From Gammaproteobacteria bacterium (GTDB taxonomy: Bacteria; Pseudomonadota; Gammaproteobacteria; GCA-001735895): a DNA stretch of 17,690 bases. How positions within the stretch are numbered: position 1 is the stretch's first letter; every line of letters begins with the position of its first letter. The stretch spans positions 1 to 17,690 of the forward strand of contig QIJI01000085.1 in NCBI GenBank assembly GCA_003231795.1, read 5' to 3'. This document shows, piece by piece, positions 1 through 6,632 of the stretch. The notes below the pieces were generated by a model. That model had not been told where the DNA came from. It was given only the letters and a program-made list of their open reading frames with translations, and did no database searches. Both the position numbers and the translations under genes were made by a program.

Positions 1-1772
1 GCGGAATAGGCAAACGGGCTAATAGACAAATCCTGGCCGGCATTGATTGATTGCTGGACGACACCTGATTGGGATTCGCCATAGGCCAAGATATATAGTG
101 TGGTGGTGATACCTGTCATAGTGATGGGCGCGACAACTTGAAACTCTTCGCCACCTATTGGACGGACCAGAATATGAACAACAGGCGTTGTCCCTGTGTA
201 ATCGACGGCAATTCCGTAGGCTTCGATTAGCGATGGATCGATCAGGGAAGCGACCTGAACGCCATCAAACGAAACCGCCCCCTGCGTACTGACACCTACG
301 CTTTGACTATCCATGCCAGCGGCCTGGAGTAACGACGCAGATGCCGTAGCAACTCCAAAACCGTAATTGCCAATGTCGGTCAGACGATAGCCTTCGAAAT
401 AGTGCCAGCCAGTTTCGGGGGCAATGCCGATGTCACTTCGCACACCTTCTATCCCTGAAGGTTCAAGAATAGAAAAACTCAGTGAATCCGGTTGCAAGCT
501 GATGTTTGTAGATGCATCCAGGCTGTTTAGCAGTACCGTCCCATGACCAGGGTAATCATTTGCATTACCTGCCTGCCGGTTAGCGAGGAACTCTGTGAGG
601 TTGCTATAGGTATCGCTGTCAAAATCTAATGCGGAATCATCTGCGAGTGGGTCGAGGCCGTTTTTCACTTCGTAGCCATCAGTTATACCGTCGCCATCAC
701 TATCCGGTGACAGAGGGTCACTTCCAATAGCGACCTCATCAGCATCATTCAGATCATCAGCATCAGTATCACTGGAAGCAGGATTGGTTCCAAGATTAAT
801 CTCCTCGAAATAAAGGAGGCCGTCTCGGTCATGATCCAACCCTTGGTTAACCACGATATCCGCGCGAACAGTCGCTGTGGCCCGTTGCCCTAGCGCATCC
901 TGTACTTCAGCTCTCACCGAGTAGGTACCGACTGCCGGATTGACAACAATGCTGGTACCGGAACCTATTGACACATCATCAAGAAACCAGGCAATCTGAG
1001 AAGACAAGTCTCCTGACTCTATATCAGTAGCAGTGGCAGAAAAGGTCAAGCTATCACCTGCGAGTGCTACCTGATCGCTGCTCACAATAGAAATAGCAGG
1101 ATGCGCATTATCAATAGGCCAACCAATCTCCAGCCCTACATCTCCCTGATACAATGCGGTTTGGACGGCTGTATCGGGATCATAAGCAAACGCACTTACG
1201 CTTCCAAAGGAAAGGCGGTGCTGCGGCTGCCCATCCACTGCGCTGTTATTTCTAGCCGTAACTAAATAGATATAGACAGGTTCATGCGTATCCCGCATTT
1301 TCCTGCTGCCCAAATGCTCAACACCGCTGCCCGCGTCAGCGAAAAAATGAACGATGGGGTATTCACCACGATAATCAACCGCCATTCCCATTGCCGTATA
1401 AGAAACCCCCAAATTGGTCAAACTTCCAGTTTCCGGCACCACTAAACCCTGCAAAACTGCGGTAGCGGTTGCCAGTCCAAAACCGTAAGTGTGTCCCGCC
1501 GGATACAGATTGGTCATTTCCAGGTAGTAAATGCCTTCTCCCTGACTAATGGGTCGATTGCTTCTGACGCCTACTTCCCCGATTGCTGCGCTTGAAATTT
1601 CGATATCCAGGTTGTTATTGGAAAGAATGACATTCGGATCCTTATCATCCGGATTCCAAAACACCAGACCATCTGCGGGCGCGGCGCTTGCGTTTGCTGA
1701 AAGGGTAATGAGAATAACGAAATAGAAGAACCGCCTAATCAGTTGCAGTTGACGACAAGCATTTTTGATCAC
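1..1772 (-). CDS. Secreted modular protein with two SPRY-like modules, PKD-like domain and TSP3-like calcium motifs (3' end beyond window)
   Basis: The frame is open for 590 codons from a GTG at 1772 to the left edge, so the C-terminus is missing. The start is supported by GGAG eight bases upstream and by a signal peptide: basic start, hydrophobic FYFVILITLSA, likely cleavage after ANASA near residue 30. Residues about 50-200 form a SPRY-like module (GVRSNRPIS, YGFGLATA, AVDYRGEYPIVHFF). Residues about 222-310 look like a PKD/Ig-type domain (LAGDSLTFSATATD, WFLDDVSIGSG). Residues about 312-400 hold four Asp-rich motifs of thrombospondin type 3 kind (DHDRDGLL, SDTDADDLND, DSDGDGITDGYE, DFDSDTYSNLTEF), which would bind calcium. 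From residue about 412 the SPRY-like module recurs (GVRSDIGIA, YGFGVATA, AVDYTGTTPVVHIL). The protein is probably exported, possibly to the cell surface; ligand and function are unknown. The domain reading is by eye, and SPRY is the least certain call. Confidence 0.8.
   Translation of the reverse strand, partial: MIKNACRQLQLIRRFFYFVILITLSANASAAPADGLVFWNPDDKDPNVILSNNNLDIEISSAAIGEVGVRSNRPISQGEGIYYLEMTNLYPAGHTYGFGLATATAVLQGLVVPETGSLTNLGVSYTAMGMAVDYRGEYPIVHFFADAGSGVEHLGSRKMRDTHEPVYIYLVTARNNSAVDGQPQHRLSFGSVSAFAYDPDTAVQTALYQGDVGLEIGWPIDNAHPAISIVSSDQVALAGDSLTFSATATDIESGDLSSQIAWFLDDVSIGSGTSIVVNPAVGTYSVRAEVQDALGQRATATVRADIVVNQGLDHDRDGLLYFEEINLGTNPASSDTDADDLNDADEVAIGSDPLSPDSDGDGITDGYEVKNGLDPLADDSALDFDSDTYSNLTEFLANRQAGNANDYPGHGTVLLNSLDASTNISLQPDSLSFSILEPSGIEGVRSDIGIAPETGWHYFEGYRLTDIGNYGFGVATASASLLQAAGMDSQSVGVSTQGAVSFDGVQVASLIDPSLIEAYGIAVDYTGTTPVVHILVRPIGGEEFQVVAPITMTGITTTLYILAYGESQSGVVQQSINAGQDLSISPFAYS
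573..839 (-). other. Region encoding four TSP3-like calcium-binding motifs
   Basis: Residues about 312-400 of the left-edge secreted protein contain four successive Asp-rich loops: DHDRDGLLYFEE, SDTDADDLNDADE, DSDGDGITDGYE and DFDSDTYSNLTE. The first three are each followed by a G-x-(N/D)-P type turn (LGTNP, IGSDP, NGLDP). This is the pattern of bacterial thrombospondin type 3 repeats, which stiffen extracellular proteins when calcium is bound. They separate the PKD-like domain from the second SPRY-like module and so probably act as a rigid linker. Confidence 0.75.
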
Positions 1773-1896
1773 AGTGATTGCTCCAATTCCAATTAATTGG
1801 CCCAGACCTATGAAAGACCAATACTTTATGCGGCAGGTAACTTACACGAAATACTACTAAAACCTAGTCTGAGTGGAATCTCCAGACTGACTTTAA

Positions 1897-1912
1897 TGTG
1901 ATGTAAATCACC
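1897..1912. promoter_or_regulatory. CRP/FNR-type binding site
   Basis: The sequence TGTGATGTAAATCACC matches the CRP consensus TGTGA-N6-TCACA at nine of ten defined positions, and the inner TGTGAT/ATCAC symmetry fits the extended consensus. It also resembles the FNR box TTGAT-N4-ATCAA. It lies about 125 bases upstream of the GTG start of the secreted SPRY-like protein, a usual distance for an activator, and more than 500 bases from the radical SAM gene. The match is seen; which regulator binds is inference. Confidence 0.5.
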
Positions 1913-2131
1913 CTATTCCTGAGCCCACTCCCTGGAAGGGCTCAATTGTCGTGCCGATAATCGTGTAAGTTGTCCAATTTCTGTTATCGATAAGCGAAGC
2001 ATTAACCTGCACAGATGGAAGCAACAGAATTGAAGCTGAAATACTATGGTGTTTATTTTCATAACTACGACCCATAGTCCTGAAACTACATTAACCCAAT
2101 CGAACGATAACAATTGAAGACTCCCAGCGAA

Positions 2132-2147
2132 TCACCCATTTGGGTGA
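2132..2147. repeat. Short perfect inverted repeat (hairpin)
   Basis: TCACCC-ATTT-GGGTGA forms a six-base-pair stem with a four-base loop. No T-tract follows on either strand, so it is not a standard intrinsic terminator. It may be an operator or an RNA stem. Confidence 0.35.
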
Positions 2148-2285
2148 ACTTTCGATTATGGGAAAATTAAATTTATCTCGTATTTAGCCCGATAATTTCA
2201 CAAATTTGCGCCAGGATCACGCAGGATATTGATTTCACACGGAACAACCGAAATAGAGTCTCGTATCGACAATTACGAGCGACTG

Positions 2286-2299
2286 AGGAAATATTTCCT
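2286..2299. repeat. 14-bp perfect palindrome
   Basis: AGGAAATATTTCCT is its own reverse complement. It lies just after the inverted repeat CTCGTA (2260-2265) / TACGAG (2274-2279), and a further direct copy of TCTCGTAT is found at 2176-2183. The cluster lies 150-270 bases upstream of the radical SAM gene and could be operator DNA. No regulator can be named. Confidence 0.4.
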
Positions 2300-2386
2300 G
2301 CGGAATCAATAGGCTAGTGAGACGGTGCATGATTTGCGAATTTTATATTCCTGCCATTTTACAACCAACTTTCAATCACCAGCTCG

Positions 2387-2414
2387 TTGAATTACAGCTC
2401 CAAATGTTTACACT
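2387..2414 (+). promoter_or_regulatory. Candidate sigma-70 promoter for the radical SAM gene
   Basis: TTGAAT at 2387-2392 and TACACT at 2409-2414 are separated by 16 bases and lie about 33 bases upstream of the ATG at 2448. Each hexamer matches the consensus at four of six positions. The position is right for the plus-strand gene, but the score is modest. Confidence 0.3.
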
Positions 2415-2447
2415 GAGCACTTTACTGAATCAGGTCCTGATTTAACC

Positions 2448-3521
2448 ATGCCCCAAACATATCAACTGGTGGAATCCATGCTGCAGCAGCCACTCGCCAA
2501 CGGCGACGTGGTCTGCAACCTGTGCCTGTGGCGTTGTCGTTTACAACATGGGCAACGTGGTTTCTGTCAGGCGCATGTCAATCGTAACGGCACTTTGTAT
2601 AACCTCTCCTACGGCATCATTTCAGCGATTGAAGTAGGCCCGATCAGCCACAAGCCGGTATACCACTACCGCCCCGATAGCACGGTGATGTCGATTGGCA
2701 GCTACGGCTGTAATTTCCGCTGCAAGGGTTGCCACAATCTTGAAATTTCCTGGGGTGTCGAAGCGCTCGACAAGCTCGCACGAGGGCAATCTTCCGATGC
2801 CTGGGTCACGCCTGCACAGATGGTCGAGACTGCGCTCAAGCATAAAGTTGACGGCATTGCGTTCACTTATTCGGAGCCCGCGGTCTGGCTCGAGTATGTG
2901 GTTGAGGTTTCGAAACTCGCACATGACGCCGGATTGTTTACCGTATATGTGTCGAACAGTTTTGTAACCGATGAAGCACTTGAAGTCATGGCGCCGCATA
3001 TCGATGTGTTGTGCTCGGATATCAAGAGCCTGTCAACGGAGTTTTACAGGGATATCTGCCCAGTGAGCACGGTTGATCAGGTGCTGGCTTCGATAAAAAA
3101 GGCGGCCGATCTCGGGATTCATGTCGAAACCCGTACCAATGTGATCCCGACTAAAAACGATGACCTTGATGAGTTGCATCGAATTGCCGAGTGGATTTTA
3201 AACAACCTGGGCGCAGACAGTGCCTGGCATGTAACAAAGTTTTTTCCAGCTTACAAGTTGTCGCATTTACCGGCGACTGACAATGCCATTATTGATGCCG
3301 CGGCAGAGGCCGGTCGGGCACTTGGTTTGCACAATGTGTATGGTCATACCGATATCTCCTGCGATTGTGCGACCGAGAATATGCCGGTTTCGTCCTGGCT
3401 TGAACTCGATGCCGATGCGATCAATGAAGTCAATCAGTGTGCGGCCCCTTGTTGCGGCGATGAAGGCATTCTGGTGAAGAAATTCGAGCGCGAAGCCGGA
3501 TTGCTCGAAGTCAGGAAGTAA
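2448..3521 (+). CDS. amrS: AmmeMemoRadiSam-type radical SAM enzyme
   Basis: This 357-residue protein has the radical SAM signature C88-x3-C92-x2-C95 (GCNFRCKGC), which binds the 4Fe-4S cluster that cleaves S-adenosylmethionine. An N-terminal cysteine set C23-x2-C26-x3-C30-x9-C40 followed by LSYG and KPVYHYRPDS fits the AmrS branch of the PflA-like radical SAM family, whose substrate is unknown. The family usually accompanies AMMECR1 and Memo genes; none lies in this window. The C-terminus is odd: I expect a paired CPxCG-like zinc-type ending in this family, but here there is C305-D-C307 and then C331, C335 and C336. ATG 2448 is the longest start, and its Shine-Dalgarno is weak (AGGT, 12 bases away). 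ATG 2478 is possible but would leave only 12 residues before C23. The gene stands alone, convergent with mutY. Confidence 0.85.
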   Translation: MPQTYQLVESMLQQPLANGDVVCNLCLWRCRLQHGQRGFCQAHVNRNGTLYNLSYGIISAIEVGPISHKPVYHYRPDSTVMSIGSYGCNFRCKGCHNLEISWGVEALDKLARGQSSDAWVTPAQMVETALKHKVDGIAFTYSEPAVWLEYVVEVSKLAHDAGLFTVYVSNSFVTDEALEVMAPHIDVLCSDIKSLSTEFYRDICPVSTVDQVLASIKKAADLGIHVETRTNVIPTKNDDLDELHRIAEWILNNLGADSAWHVTKFFPAYKLSHLPATDNAIIDAAAEAGRALGLHNVYGHTDISCDCATENMPVSSWLELDADAINEVNQCAAPCCGDEGILVKKFEREAGLLEVRK

Positions 3522-3525
3522 GCTG

Positions 3526-3543
3526 CATCGGGTCGGTCCGATG
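3526..3543. terminator. Hairpin between convergent amrS and mutY
   Basis: CATCGG-GTCGGT-CCGATG forms a six-base-pair stem with a six-base loop, starting four bases after the amrS stop codon in the 44-base convergent gap. Neither strand has a clear T-tract, so it may be a weak bidirectional terminator or a simple transcript-end stem. Confidence 0.35.
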
Positions 3544-3565
3544 AGACATTCCCATATACCCAGCG

Positions 3566-4618
3566 TCATTCCTGTAAGGAGGCGAACAGCTTTCGTACCG
3601 GGGTTGGAAGGCCATGATTTTCGAGTGCGTCGATATCTACCCAGAGATAATTGTCGCTGTCTGAAATCTTTCGTGGCAGTCGCTCCAGCTCGATAATTGC
3701 GATTGATATATCGAGGCTGTAATGCGTGAACTGATGGCGGATCGCATTTTCCTGAATAGTCCCGGGTGGATGCGACATCGACAGAAAACTCTGCTGCCAC
3801 AGCTTGATCGCATCTTCATCATCCACTTCCGGCAACGACCACAACCCACCCCAGATTCCGCTCGGAGGGCGACGCCATAATAATACCTGCTCGCCATGCC
3901 GATGCAGCAACATCAGTGTCGTTTTATGCGGTTTAGCTTTGACCGGTTTCTTTTGCGGGAATAACGCCTGGCTGTGGTGGATGTAACTACCGCAAAACTT
4001 TTTCAGCGGGCAGATTTCGCATTTCGGCCTCGATTTAACACAGACCATCGAACCGATATCCATCATCGCCTGGTTAAAATCCGCCGTGTTCTCCCCCGGG
4101 GTTACCGACTCGGACAAATACCACAGTTGCTGCATCGTGGCGCTTTGTCCATACCAGCCCTGCACCCGAAAGCACCGCGCCAGCACGCGTTTGACATTGC
4201 CATCGAGGATCGGCCAGCTTTGAGCAAAAGCGAAACTGAGTATCGCGCCGGCAGTTGAACGCCCGATACCGGGTAAAGCTTCAACCGCGTCAATGGTCCT
4301 GGGGAAACGCCCGCCGTGTCGGTCGCGAATTATTTGCGCGGTCTTGTGCAGGTTACGGGCGCGGGCGTAGTAACCCAGCCCCTGCCAGTGCTGTAGCACA
4401 TCGTCGATACTGGCCTCGGCCAGCGATTTGATATTCGGGAAACGGGTGATGAAGTTCTGGTAATAAGGAATAACCGTCGCTACCTGAGTTTGCTGCAGCA
4501 TGATTTCAGACAGCCACACGCGGTAAGCGTTTTGCCGTTGCCAGGGAAGACTACGTCGTCCGTAACGTTGATACCAGCCGAGCACCCTGGTTGCGAAGCT
4601 GGCCGCGCTGGCATCCAT
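3566..4618 (-). CDS. mutY: A/G-specific adenine DNA glycosylase MutY
   Basis: MutY removes adenine mispaired with 8-oxoguanine and so prevents G:C to T:A changes. The 350-residue length matches the family. Catalytic Glu38 lies in SEIMLQQTQV, the helix-hairpin-helix is LPGIGRST (115-122), and the catalytic Asp139 lies in ILDGNVKRV, matching E37 and D138 of the E. coli enzyme. The 4Fe-4S cluster ligands C193-x6-C200-x2-C203-x5-C209 are complete. A C-terminal NUDIX-like domain for 8-oxoguanine recognition follows (from about residue 230, RRPPSGIWGGLWSLPEV). Its ATG directly follows the asmA TAA with no gap and has no strong Shine-Dalgarno, so translation is probably coupled to asmA. The yggX gene often found after mutY in gammaproteobacteria is absent here. 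Confidence 0.96.
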   Translation of the reverse strand: MDASAASFATRVLGWYQRYGRRSLPWQRQNAYRVWLSEIMLQQTQVATVIPYYQNFITRFPNIKSLAEASIDDVLQHWQGLGYYARARNLHKTAQIIRDRHGGRFPRTIDAVEALPGIGRSTAGAILSFAFAQSWPILDGNVKRVLARCFRVQGWYGQSATMQQLWYLSESVTPGENTADFNQAMMDIGSMVCVKSRPKCEICPLKKFCGSYIHHSQALFPQKKPVKAKPHKTTLMLLHRHGEQVLLWRRPPSGIWGGLWSLPEVDDEDAIKLWQQSFLSMSHPPGTIQENAIRHQFTHYSLDISIAIIELERLPRKISDSDNYLWVDIDALENHGLPTPVRKLFASLQE

Positions 4619-6535
4619 TTACTCGGTCAGCTTTTCCAGTAGCTCTTCCTTTTTCTTTTTGAGTTCGGCTTTGAGTTTGGCTTTTTCTACTTCCTTTTTC
4701 TTTTCAAGTTCCCGCTTCTTCGATTCCGCCAGCGCCTTTTTCTCGGTTTCAATCTGTTTTTTCAGCGCTTCTTTCTGCGCTTCGATTTCAGCTCTGAGTT
4801 TGGCCGTTTCGGCCGCGGCTTTTGATTTCAGCATTTCATCAAGCTGCACATCAATTTTGGGATTCGCAAAAGGGCCCTTAATGCTGACTGGAATTTCGAG
4901 ACCACTGAGCTTATCCGCAGCATCCCCCTGTTGACCTTCAACCGTACCAACCAGTTTCGCATTCACCCGATAATCAAGACTTTCTTCGGCCAGATTTGCG
5001 CTGCCGGAACCACCAATTCGCAACAACGGCGCCTGCAGGTCCAGATCATTGCTCGAAAACACACCATTTTTAATGACGCCGCTGATGGTTAAAGATGAAA
5101 AATCGGTTTTTAGCGTTTCTTTCGGGGGTGGATCATCACCGCTGATTCTGGCTTTGGCGGTATCGATTGAATGTCGGATATTAAAGCCATTCAGCGCACC
5201 GTCAAGAAACGCAAGATTCATCGTACCGTTACTGTTGGATTTGAGTTTGCTGATCCATTCGCCGCTGGTTGCGAGGTTGACCTCGGCATTGAGGGTACCG
5301 CTGATGGCGTCAGTTCCGGAATAATCTTTTAACAGATCACCGATCTGGATTCCCTGCAACGATTTGCTGACGCCATATTTCGGCAAACTACCGCGCGCAT
5401 CGATCACTACCGAGGTTACGACTTTGCCGCCATAGGTATTCAGTGTCAGCGGTTTGATGCCTACAATGCCATTCTCGGCCTTGATCGTGATATCGACATC
5501 ACTCATTTTGAGGTTTTGCATTTTGACCTGTGCAATTTTGAGCTTGCCGTCAATATCGAGGTCGCGCAGGGTTTGCATCGGTAACTGAATTTGCGTATCC
5601 ACCGCCTCTTCGGTTGCACCTGTATCTGTTGGTGCCGCCGGGCCCGTGGTGGCGGCAGCCTCGGTTCCCGTCAGCGCATCCACATCAAGGTTCGGTGACT
5701 CAAGATTAAAGCGCAGGGTCGGGGTAGGTTTGTTAAAATCGCTCAGCTGAATTCGTCCTGCAATCTGGTACTCGTTTAATGCAAGCGTTATATTCTCGAG
5801 CGTCAACTGTTGCTGTTCGATTAGAAACTCAACATCTGATTTAAAATCGAGCATCACTTTGATATCCCCGCTACCACTGGCATCCAGTTTTATGGCTATC
5901 GGAAAGCTTTTATTGGGGACGATGCGCCCGGTGCTGAGATCGAGATCGTTGATACGAAATTCCTGACCCGCCTGCTCGTCAAGCCACAGTAATTTAATGT
6001 TTTGCAGGTCGAGACCCCCAAAAGCACCTTCGATCCGAAATGAGGATTCTGCCTCAACAGAATCGGGGTCGTTCGCTTCCAAGCTGCCGCTTGCAGCCAT
6101 GCCAGACACCGATCCACCCTCGCCAGCAGACGGACCGGTTAAATCGTCCCAGTTGGTGACTCCCACCTTGTTGGTGATCAGGTTGATTTCGAGGTCACGC
6201 AGCACCAGTTTTTCGATTTCAGGGCTAAGCGTGATGAGCGAAGCGAGATCGACGCTTATACTGGCTTCTTTTATCTTGATCATTGGCAAGGTGCCAAAGC
6301 TCGGTGGATTGGAGAAACTCATCGCGCCGAGCTTCATACCCAGCGCTGGAAACACCGTCAGGCTGACATCACCATGGAACTGGAGTTCTCTGCCAGTTTT
6401 GTCGCGCACCAGATCGGATAGATCCTGCTTGTACTCGTTGGCGTCGAAAACCGAAGCGAATATAACCACGATAGCGACCAGAAAAGCGATCGCGGCGATC
6501 ACGCCGATGACCAGATAGCGAATTATTGTTTTCAT
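4619..6535 (-). CDS. asmA: AsmA family protein
   Basis: This 638-residue protein has an N-terminal membrane segment (about 7-29) followed by the family signature DANEYKQDL, TGRELQFHGDVSL and FPALGMKLG. A long periplasmic beta-rich region runs to about residue 560. AsmA-like proteins of gammaproteobacteria are inner-membrane anchored and act in outer-membrane lipid homeostasis, as part of the AsmA/TamB/YhdP group proposed to bridge phospholipids across the periplasm. A low-complexity linker rich in A, T, P and E lies near residues 290-315. The last 74 residues (about 565-638) are an extreme Lys/Glu-rich helix, almost surely a charged coiled coil. The gene heads an asmA-mutY unit and is divergent from the DUF2333 gene across 97 bases. 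The Shine-Dalgarno before ATG 6535 is not evident. Confidence 0.9.
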   Translation of the reverse strand: MKTIIRYLVIGVIAAIAFLVAIVVIFASVFDANEYKQDLSDLVRDKTGRELQFHGDVSLTVFPALGMKLGAMSFSNPPSFGTLPMIKIKEASISVDLASLITLSPEIEKLVLRDLEINLITNKVGVTNWDDLTGPSAGEGGSVSGMAASGSLEANDPDSVEAESSFRIEGAFGGLDLQNIKLLWLDEQAGQEFRINDLDLSTGRIVPNKSFPIAIKLDASGSGDIKVMLDFKSDVEFLIEQQQLTLENITLALNEYQIAGRIQLSDFNKPTPTLRFNLESPNLDVDALTGTEAAATTGPAAPTDTGATEEAVDTQIQLPMQTLRDLDIDGKLKIAQVKMQNLKMSDVDITIKAENGIVGIKPLTLNTYGGKVVTSVVIDARGSLPKYGVSKSLQGIQIGDLLKDYSGTDAISGTLNAEVNLATSGEWISKLKSNSNGTMNLAFLDGALNGFNIRHSIDTAKARISGDDPPPKETLKTDFSSLTISGVIKNGVFSSNDLDLQAPLLRIGGSGSANLAEESLDYRVNAKLVGTVEGQQGDAADKLSGLEIPVSIKGPFANPKIDVQLDEMLKSKAAAETAKLRAEIEAQKEALKKQIETEKKALAESKKRELEKKKEVEKAKLKAELKKKKEELLEKLTE

Positions 6536-6573
6536 ATAAATGTGTTCAAGGGGTCAGCTCGGCTTTATCCCTG

Positions 6574-6600
6574 TGCGATGATCTGAAATAATGCATCGCA
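6574..6600. promoter_or_regulatory. Inverted repeat in the asmA / DUF2333 divergent gap
   Basis: TGCGATG (6574-6580) and CATCGCA (6594-6600) form a perfect seven-base inverted repeat with a 13-base AT-rich spacer. It sits near the middle of the 97-base divergent intergenic region and could be an operator shared by both genes. No known regulator consensus is recognised. Confidence 0.35.
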
Positions 6601-6632
6601 ATGTGGCACGAAATGGAAACTGATTCAAGATC

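Larger units (their letters stand above)
1773..2447. other. 675-bp AT-rich divergent intergenic region, no gene recognised
   Basis: This stretch separates two divergent genes, the secreted SPRY-like protein on the minus strand and the radical SAM gene on the plus strand. It is visibly richer in A and T than the flanking genes and has no open frame with convincing composition. It holds a CRP/FNR-type box, a candidate sigma-70 promoter for the plus-strand gene and perfect palindromes at 1789-1800, 1984-1993 and 2286-2299. It also has inverted repeats at 1920-1944, 2132-2147 and 2260-2279, and an 11-bp inverted pair at 1839-1849 and 1961-1971. I see no tRNA fold and no recognised riboswitch. A small RNA cannot be excluded. 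Confidence 0.7.

Noticed and set aside
1811..1861. 16-residue open frame on the plus strand (MKDQYF...)
   Set aside because: It has no Shine-Dalgarno and is too short to support.
1920..1944. TGAGCCC/GGGCTCA inverted repeat as an intrinsic terminator
   Set aside because: There is an 11-base loop and no T-tract on either strand, and no gene ends here.
1913..2113. 66-residue open frame on the minus strand in the intergenic region
   Set aside because: It starts at TTG with no ribosome site, has no recognisable domain, and lies in AT-rich DNA full of palindromes.
3267..3800. 177-residue open frame on the minus strand spanning the amrS/mutY gap
   Set aside because: It overlaps two well-supported genes in other frames and has no family features.
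5997..6518. 173-residue open frame on the plus strand
   Set aside because: It is the antisense shadow of asmA, with Ser-rich composition typical of such shadows.
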